DNA from: Sympetrum striolatum
Lineage: Eukaryota; Arthropoda; Insecta; Odonata; Libellulidae
Direction: 5' to 3'
Length of the DNA: 64,000 nt
NCBI GenBank assembly: GCA_947579665.1
Contig: CANPUZ010000053.1
Coordinates: 124,001 to 188,000, forward strand
This document shows, one piece after another, positions 57,517 through 64,000 of the stretch. The number at the start of each line of letters is the position of its first letter. The stretch's first letter is position 1. The notes beneath the pieces are model-generated. The model did not search any database. It was not told the DNA's origin and worked only from the letters and a program-made list of their open reading frames with translations. The translations under genes and the position numbers were made by a program.

Positions 57517-58647
57517 CTATTATATATAGACGCTTCTCCAGATATACCTATATATACATTCATTCATAGGGGATCAAAACTCTAACCATGCTCCATAAGT
57601 GCCACTGCCTTGAAATTTTATGACATATTGGCCATAACGTGTAACCTCCAGTAAAAAGCCGACTTTGAACCTCGGTGTCATGGGTTCGATTCCAGAGGGC
57701 CCCAAAGTCACGATTTTCTCCATAAAGATACATGGAGGGGATTTTCAAAAATGTTTTTGAGGCACTTCCCGGACAAGTAGAAAATTGAAATTTGAGTGAT
57801 CGCTAGAAGCCGTGCATATCCAACGAAAATCAAAAGGACATTTTCGGATATTGTCCATGGTTCTATGCTAGGTTGGGGCAAAAATCGGCCGTTTAAAATG
57901 CATTGCGGCGATTTTTAAGATTTGTTTTGGACCACTTTCTGATGGCATGGAAACCTGAAATTCAGCGTGAGGTTAGACATTATAAATATATTTCATAATC
58001 AAATTTTATGTATTCGCTGATGGTCCTTGGTTCGATCCCAGAGAGCTATATACATTCCTCAATGCATTTCTTATAGAGATATTAGAAACAAATTTTAGGT
58101 ACTTCCCGGCAGGATTTCGACTTCAAACTTTGCATAAAATAAGATCAAGTCCTTAGAAATCTAACTGTGCATTCACAGCTACCAATATGTCCTGGGTTCG
58201 ACACCAGGAGTCTCTTCAATCAGTAACTTATCCGATTTTTAAGAATTATTTTGAACCCTTTCCCAATAATATTCAAACTTGAAATTCTGCATATACATAG
58301 AGATCATAGATACATTTCAAAATCATGTTTTAGATTTCCAAGATCATCCTTTGTTCGAGTCCAGTGAGCCATTTACATTCGTGAAAAGTAGAACATAGTT
58401 TGAGGCAGTTGCAGCCAATATTTCAGCCTGAATTTTCATATATAGTTAGAGATGGTGGTCTTCTCTTGTGCTGCATAGTAAGTATCACCAGGAAGTCCCG
58501 GGTTCGATACCAGACCATTAAATTGAAGCGAATTCTAAGAATATTTTCAATCCTTTTTTTTTTCTTTTGAGGACCGTCTCGATATGATGCCGATAAGAAA
58601 TTGGTGTTGTCGATCTGCTTGCAGTATGCAAGCTACATTTTACTCGT
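57517..58647 (+). mobile_element. TTCGA-module half-element at the right edge of duplication B
   Basis: Tip (GCTTCTCCAGATATACC), then modules with cores near 57686, 57867 (mutated), 58031, 58197, 58353 and 58502, ending with GCTTGCAGTATGCAAGC and TTTTACTCGT at 58647. It has the same layout as the element at 42109-43240. It replaces the rest of piggyBac. Confidence 0.78.
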
Positions 58648-59491
58648 ACCTATATACACACTCATTCATTCATAGGGGATCAAAATTCTAACCATGTTCC
58701 ACAAGTGCCACCGACTTGAAAATTTTACGATGTAGTGTCCATTAAGTGTAAAAACCAGTAAAAAACACCACCAACTTTGAACTTCAGTGTCATGGGTTCG
58801 ATTCTTGAAGGCCCCTTAGTCCTGATTTTCTTCTCGAAGATAAAATACATGGTAGAGATTTTTGAAATTTTTTTTTAGCTCTTCCGAAAAAGCAGAGAGG
58901 TGGTATTTGAGATTTTGCTAGAAGCCGTATATATCTTATGAAATTCTAAAGACAGCTTCAAAGAATATCCACGGTTCGATGCTAAGTCAGGACAAAAATC
59001 TCACACTTAAAATGTATTGAGGCGATTTTAATGATTTTTTTTTTGGACCCTTTCCCGATGGCATGGAAACTTGAAATTCGGCATGAAGTTGTAGATCATG
59101 AATGTATTTCATAATCGAATTTTATATATTCGCTAATGGTCCTTGGTTGGATCCCAGAGGGCCATTTACATTACCCAATGCATTTAAGATGGGGATAATG
59201 GAGTCTTATTTCAGGACCTTTCTGGTATTTAATGGACTTCAAACTTTGCATTAATTAAGATCGGTTCCTAACAAATTATTTTGTCTATTCACATCATCCA
59301 ATAGTTCCTTGGTTTGACACCAGGCATTCCAAAAAAAGAAAATGCTATGATTTTTAATATAATATTAAACTCTTACCGATAACATTGAAACTCAAAACTA
59401 GGCAAGTGAATAAAGATTATAAATACATTTAATATGCTTGCAGTATGCAAGCAACTCTTTCTCGTCTATTATATATAGATGTTTCCCCGGA
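58648..59491 (+). mobile_element. TTCGA-module half-element, tip-shortened, followed by an RTE
   Basis: Starts ACCTATATACACACTCATTC just after the previous element. Cores lie near 58798, 58976, 59146 (mutated) and 59313. The palindrome is at 59436, and the TTTCCCCGGA tip at 59482-59491 joins the RTE 3' end. From 59141 onward it is nearly identical to 37043-37393. Confidence 0.75.
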
Positions 59492-61898
59492 TGTCATCAT
59501 CATCAGTCCATCATCACTTTCCAATTTTATTCCTGAGCTTCTCGTTGCCACGTTGCCACACCTAAGTACTTGATGATGTCTCTATTCCACCTGTCCACAG
59601 GTCTTCTTCTTGGCCTCTTCACATCTCTTGGTATCCAGTTCAGAACTGCAGATGTCCAACGGTTGTCATTTCTTCTTGCTACAAGACCTCCATTTAAGTG
59701 ATCTTACCTTATCTCTGATGTCTGTAACTCCAGTCATCAGTCTCACCCAAGTGTTGCGTTTCCTGTCTCTTCTTGTGATTCCCAGCATACCACGCTCCAT
59801 GTTCCTTTGCGTTGTCGGAAGTCTGGGTTATTGCAGCATTTAACGCCCAAGTTTCACTTCCATAGGCCAAGACAGGTAAAATGCATTGGTTGAAGACCTT
59901 CCTCTTCAAAACCATTGGCATTCTTGACTTCAGAATGTGTGAGTTCCTACCAAATGCGCTCTAGCCAAGTTTCATTCTTCTGTTTACTTCATTAATCCTG
60001 TTTATCTCTCCTGTTGTTACAAGTTGTCCAAGGTATGTGTATTCCAAGCAAACATCCAGAGGTTTTCTTTGAAGTTTGACTGGTTATTGCTCTGCAAAAG
60101 AATTATACATTACCTTTGTTTTTATTAGATTTATCCTGAGTCCTATCTTCTGTCCTGCTGTATTTAGCTCTTCAAGTCTTGAAGTTAAATCTTCTGTGTT
60201 AGCTGCAAAGAGAATTATATCATCTGCAAAACCGAGATGACTGATTTACTCCCTATTTACTCTTAAGCCCTTCTCTTCCCAATCAAGGGTTTGAAAATCT
60301 TCTTCTAAAACAGCTGTGAACAAGATGGGAGATAGACCGTCACCTTGTGGAACTCTCTTCTCAATCTTAAATGCATCCGTCTCTTCATGCAGCATTTCTG
60401 AAGCTGTGGCATTCTCATAGACACTGCACGAGAGACGGATGAAATCAGAATCTATTCCTTGATTCTTCAGAGCTTTCAGAGTGGAGGAGGTACTTACCGA
60501 GTCGAAGGCCTGTTCATAATCCACAAAGCAAAGGACGAATGGCATCTCGTACTCATTCATTCTTTTAATAATTTCCTGTAGTGTGTGGATGTGGTCCATA
60601 GTGCTGAAGCTTTTCTGGAATCCTGCTTGTTCTCTAGGCTGTGCTGAAGACAGGGTCATCTTAAGACGTTCAGCTATTATCCTCATGAATGTTTCATAGA
60701 CAACTGGAAGGAGGCTAATGGGGCGATAGTCCTTCAAATATTCTTTGCTTCCGTTCTTGTGCAGAAGGGCAATCCTTGTGTGGTTCCGTTCCTTGTTTTA
60801 GTCAATTACTGAATAATTGTACTAAAACATTAGCAATCTCTGTTCCACCAGTTTTCAGATACTCCACCAACACCCCATCTGCTCCTCCTGCTTTCCCATT
60901 CTTCATCTGCTTAATCGCTGTCATTACCTCTTCTGGGAGAATGGAGAGGAGATTTTGTGAGCTTTGGCTCTCCTCTTGGTTTTCCTCTTCGGCATTTCCC
61001 ATCTTCTTGTATAGGTTGCCAAAGTGTTCTGCTACAGTCCTCAATATTGCTGGTCTGTTATATTTTGTTTTGCCATCTCTTTTCTGTAATGCTAAAATCT
61101 GTTTCTTACCAATTGCTAGGCGTCTTCTAGCCCTCTTTATGCTCTTGTTATTTTCTATGGCCTCTTGCACAATCTTTTCATTAAAATTCCTCACATCTTC
61201 CTTGATTGCTACTCTGATGGCTTTGCAAAGCTCGGCATATTCGATGTTATCTCTTGGAGTGTCTGAATTCTTCAGTTCCTTCCGTCGTTTCATCATTTGC
61301 CGGGTTCTATCACTAAATTTCTTATCCTTCGGTTTTCTTGGCATGCTTGCTACTTCCTCTGCCGCTTTCTTCACCACTTACTTTGGTTTCGAGTTCTTCC
61401 TCCTGAAGTGTTTAGAATCTATTTCTAAGTTCCAGCTGAAACTCCTTCTTGTTATCTGATAGTTTACCAATTTTCATCTCATCCTTCTTGCAAGAAACCA
61501 ACTTCATTCGTTCCATTTGGGGGTTAATATTCATTCTGCATCTAACAATTCTGTGATCAATTACAGTGTTGAAGTTATTCAAAACTTCACTGTTAGTTAC
61601 AGTGTAGAGTCTGTTTACCAATGTGTAGTCTATTTCATTTTTTGTTCCATTGGGACCTCTCCAGGTCCGTTTCCTTGTAGTATATTTCTTAAAGTACTTA
61701 TTTTTTATATTAATATTGGTGCATTCTGCAAACTCTACTAAGCGGTGACCTCGCTCGGTTCTCTGGCCCAGTCCGTATGTGTCATCAGCTTCCCACTGAC
61801 CTACACGAGCATTAAAATCTCCCGTAATGACTTTGTAGTAATGGGCTTCTTTGTCATGTTCTGTGCCGAGAGTTTGGTAGAAGTTTTCAATTTCCTCT
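59492..61898 (-). pseudogene. RTE remnant copy 4, 5'-truncated
   Basis: Minus strand, the same pieces as copy 3: C-terminus (59921-59709), RT (60737-60246), linker (61377-60802) and partial endonuclease (61939-61412). It shares copy 3's frame breaks and 5' truncation point, so it is a duplicate of copy 3 and not an independent insertion. Confidence 0.88.
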
Positions 61899-62344
61899 CG
61901 AACCCCTTTCCAATAACATAGAAACTTGAAATTCGGCAAATAGATAGAATCATAGATACATTAAATAAACATGTTTTAGATTTCGTTGATCGTCCTTGGT
62001 TGGATCCCAGAGGGCCATTTACATTACCCAATGCATTTAAGATGGGGATAATGGAGTCTTATTTCAGGACCTTTCTGGTATTAAATGGACTTCAAACTTT
62101 GCATTAATTAAGATCGGTTCCTAACAAATTATTTTGTCTATTCACATCATCCAATAGTTCCTTGGTTTGACACCAGGCATTCCAAAAAAAGAAAATGCTA
62201 TGATTTTTAATATAATATTAAACTCTTACCGATAACATTGAAACTCAAAACTAGGCAAGTGAATAAAGATTATAAATACATTTAATATGCTTGCAGTATG
62301 CAAGCAACTCTTTCTCGTCTATTATATATAGATGTTTCCCCGGA
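61899..62344 (+). repeat. TTCGA-module half-element between RTE copies 4 and 5
   Basis: Nearly identical to 36948-37393, including the palindrome GCTTGCAGTATGCAAGC at 62288 and the TTTCCCCGGA tip next to the RTE 3' end. Confidence 0.8.
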
Positions 62345-62766
62345 TGTCATCATCATCAGTCCATCATCACTTTCCAATTTTATTCCTGAGCTTCTCGTTG
62401 CCACACCTAAGTACTTGATGATGTCTCTATTCCACCTGTCCACAGGTCTTCTTCTTGGCCTCTTCACATCTCTTGGTATCCAGTTCAGAACTGCAGATGT
62501 CCAATGGTTGTCATTTCTTCTTGCTACAAGACCTCCATTTAAGTGATCTTACCTTATCTCTGATGTCTGTAACTCCAGTCATCAGTCTCACCCAAGTGTT
62601 GCGTTTCCTGTCTCTTCTTGTGATTCCTAGCATACCACGCTCCATGTTCCTTTGCGTTGTCGGAAGTCTGGGTTATTGCAGCATTTAACGCCCAAGTTTC
62701 ACTTCCATAGGCCAAGACAGGTAAAATGCATTGGTTGAAGACCTTCCTCTTCAAAACCATTGGCAT
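62345..62766 (-). pseudogene. RTE remnant copy 5, 3' end only
   Basis: C-terminal segments only (62467-62282 and 62766-62554), identical or nearly so to copies 3 and 4. It breaks off inside the codons for MPMVLKRK at 62766, where Helitron-like sequence begins. Confidence 0.85.
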
Positions 62767-62931
62767 ACCCTACAATTATGCTGCCAACGCGAAGTGCTAT
62801 TGGTCTATCTACAAATCAAGCAAAAAGGAGAAGAGAAGAACGATCATTAGAAACGAGTGAACAGAGGCAAGCAAGGCAAGAAAGAGATCACACTTCTCTA
62901 AACACAACAACCTGTGAAGGGGTACAGCTAG
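62767..62931 (+). mobile_element. Helitron-like 3' end fragment with a short coding-like segment
   Basis: The plus strand has an open run MLPTRSAIGLSTNQAKRRRE then ERSLETSEQRQARQERDHTS, ending at TAA near 62938. RRxxERxxETxEQRQARxER patterns are common in N-terminal regions of arthropod Helitron proteins. The segment ends GGGGTACAGCTAG followed by T, a typical Helitron 3' terminus (CTAG before T). No strong hairpin precedes it. Without a search this stays tentative. Confidence 0.4.
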
Positions 62932-64000
62932 TAAAATAATAAAAAATGCCAAGGGGGGCGTAAAAGGTTATAAAGATTTAAACAAAAACTGATCATAAGA
63001 TCGAAAGTTGGGCGCTAATATTCAAAAGAACAAACAAATTAAATTTACCGCGAAATGCATGAACTCAGGGTTGCTCTGTTTCCGAAGGAAATAAAAACTA
63101 CAATTTCTCTTAATTGAATTAATCTCTATTCAAACAAGAAAATGCAAGACACATAAACCTCAAAGCTAATAAACACCACACTCCCATAAGACACACATAT
63201 TTTAACTCAAGAAAACACCAACCGAACACAGATGAAGAAACAAACCATAAAAACACCACCAACAATAAATCTTATACCACACTATAATACCCTAACACAC
63301 AGAACACATATTAATACACAAATCACGATAATTGGGGGACGAATCCACACAAAAGGAGGGAACACTAAAAGCACAACAGGAGTGGGTCCAGGGTTTTTGA
63401 GGACCGTTCTGGTCAAGCTATATTGTTTGACTGACTCTTTCCCAAAGAAAGGACGCCCATAAGTCCGTGTCTTTAGCGTCGGTTTTTCTCATCCAATCAC
63501 TACACTTTGTTCAAATCTTGAGGACCAACGCTTTTCCCATTCCGTTTCTGCAGATGGTCAACACATAGTCAAACACCCGCACCTCCGAAACACTTTGATG
63601 GTCGAAACAGGTTAAGGGTGTGGTGCACTCCTGCCTTTACGCAGTCCTTAGAAATCACTACCCATAAAATTATAACCATAAAACCATCATTACAATAGCA
63701 GAAAAAATATGGATTTCTAACTCTTTAAGTTGTCCATAAATAGTAAAATTTAAATACTACATTAGTTTGACTTAGTTAAAGTATTTTCATTAGTATTTAG
63801 AAGTGATGTACCCTTAACAATCTGAAGTGTTACAATTTTTTAAATTAATTAATACATGGCTCTTTTTTATACTATATATGTCGTTTTATTTCTCCTGTTC
63901 TCAATGTACACAAGTTAATTAACTATCCGAATTTTAGATTATCCAAATTTTTGATTATCCGAATGGGGTCTGGTCCTAATTGATAAGGATAATTGGAGTT
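62932..64000. other. unassigned AT-rich end of the window
   Basis: No gene recognised. The last 80 bases contain repeated ATTATCCGAAT-type strings and GGGGTCTGGTCC, which resemble the end of a pogo/Tigger-type element. The window stops before this can be decided. Confidence 0.3.

Larger units (their letters stand above)
59141..62766. repeat. 2.85-kb tandem array, locus 2 (one full unit plus a partial unit)
   Basis: A unit of 2853 bases (59141 to 61994) is followed by a second, incomplete unit to 62766. It is nearly identical to 37043-39887, which lies about 22.1 kb to the left; the few changes include NITNKY to NIKNKY in the translated endonuclease remnant. Confidence 0.85.

Overview
This window looks like AT-rich nuclear DNA from an arthropod, most likely an insect. 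It holds two multi-exon zinc-finger genes with an N-terminal ZAD domain (an arthropod, mainly insect, gene family), spliceosomal introns with GT..AG borders, and dense transposable elements: RTE-clade LINEs, Penelope-like, Helitron, hAT and piggyBac. Nothing is bacterial. I cannot name the species.

The backbone is a direct segmental duplication. Copy A (about 2733-26624) and copy B (about 40131-57510) carry the same order: a hAT transposase relic, TTCGA-module repeats, a Helitron-type helicase relic, a ZAD/C2H2 zinc-finger gene, an E2F-like exon relic and a piggyBac element. Several insertions can be dated by empty sites in the other copy. A 2.2 kb hAT element (4711-6933) and a full-length RTE retrotransposon with an open 987-aa ORF (10456-13606) occur only in A. 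The module repeat inside piggyBac and the stop codons in the E2F exon are in both copies and so predate the duplication.

Between the copies (26625-40130) is a nest of mobile elements. A TIR element (27498-29965) sits in LINE debris and itself contains a fold-back element with an 8-bp target duplication (28518-29331). A transposon with about 600-bp terminal inverted repeats (31046-35414) splits an RTE copy and carries a decayed Penelope-like element with reverse transcriptase and GIY-YIG remnants. From about 35.4 kb begins an array of a 2.85-kb unit (RTE remnant plus half a module repeat). The same array reappears nearly unchanged at 59.1-62.8 kb, on the other side of copy B.

The only genes that look functional are the two zinc-finger paralogues. 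ZNF-A (18384-20818, minus, 7 phase-0 exons, 454 aa, six fingers) looks complete. ZNF-B (49468-52379) has an 8-bp deletion that removes its last finger and damages the fifth. Their finger changes fall largely at predicted DNA-contact positions.

The most unusual signal is the TTCGA-module family: half-elements and palindromes built from about 150-200-bp modules. Each module carries a tRNA T-arm/B-box-like core (GGTTCGANNCC). The elements are bounded by a GCTTGCAGTATGCAAGC palindrome at one end and a GCTTCTCCGGAT tip at the other. Two separate RTE insertion events join this tip at the same position and in the same orientation. I could not assign the family to a known class. All similarity statements are by eye; no search was run.
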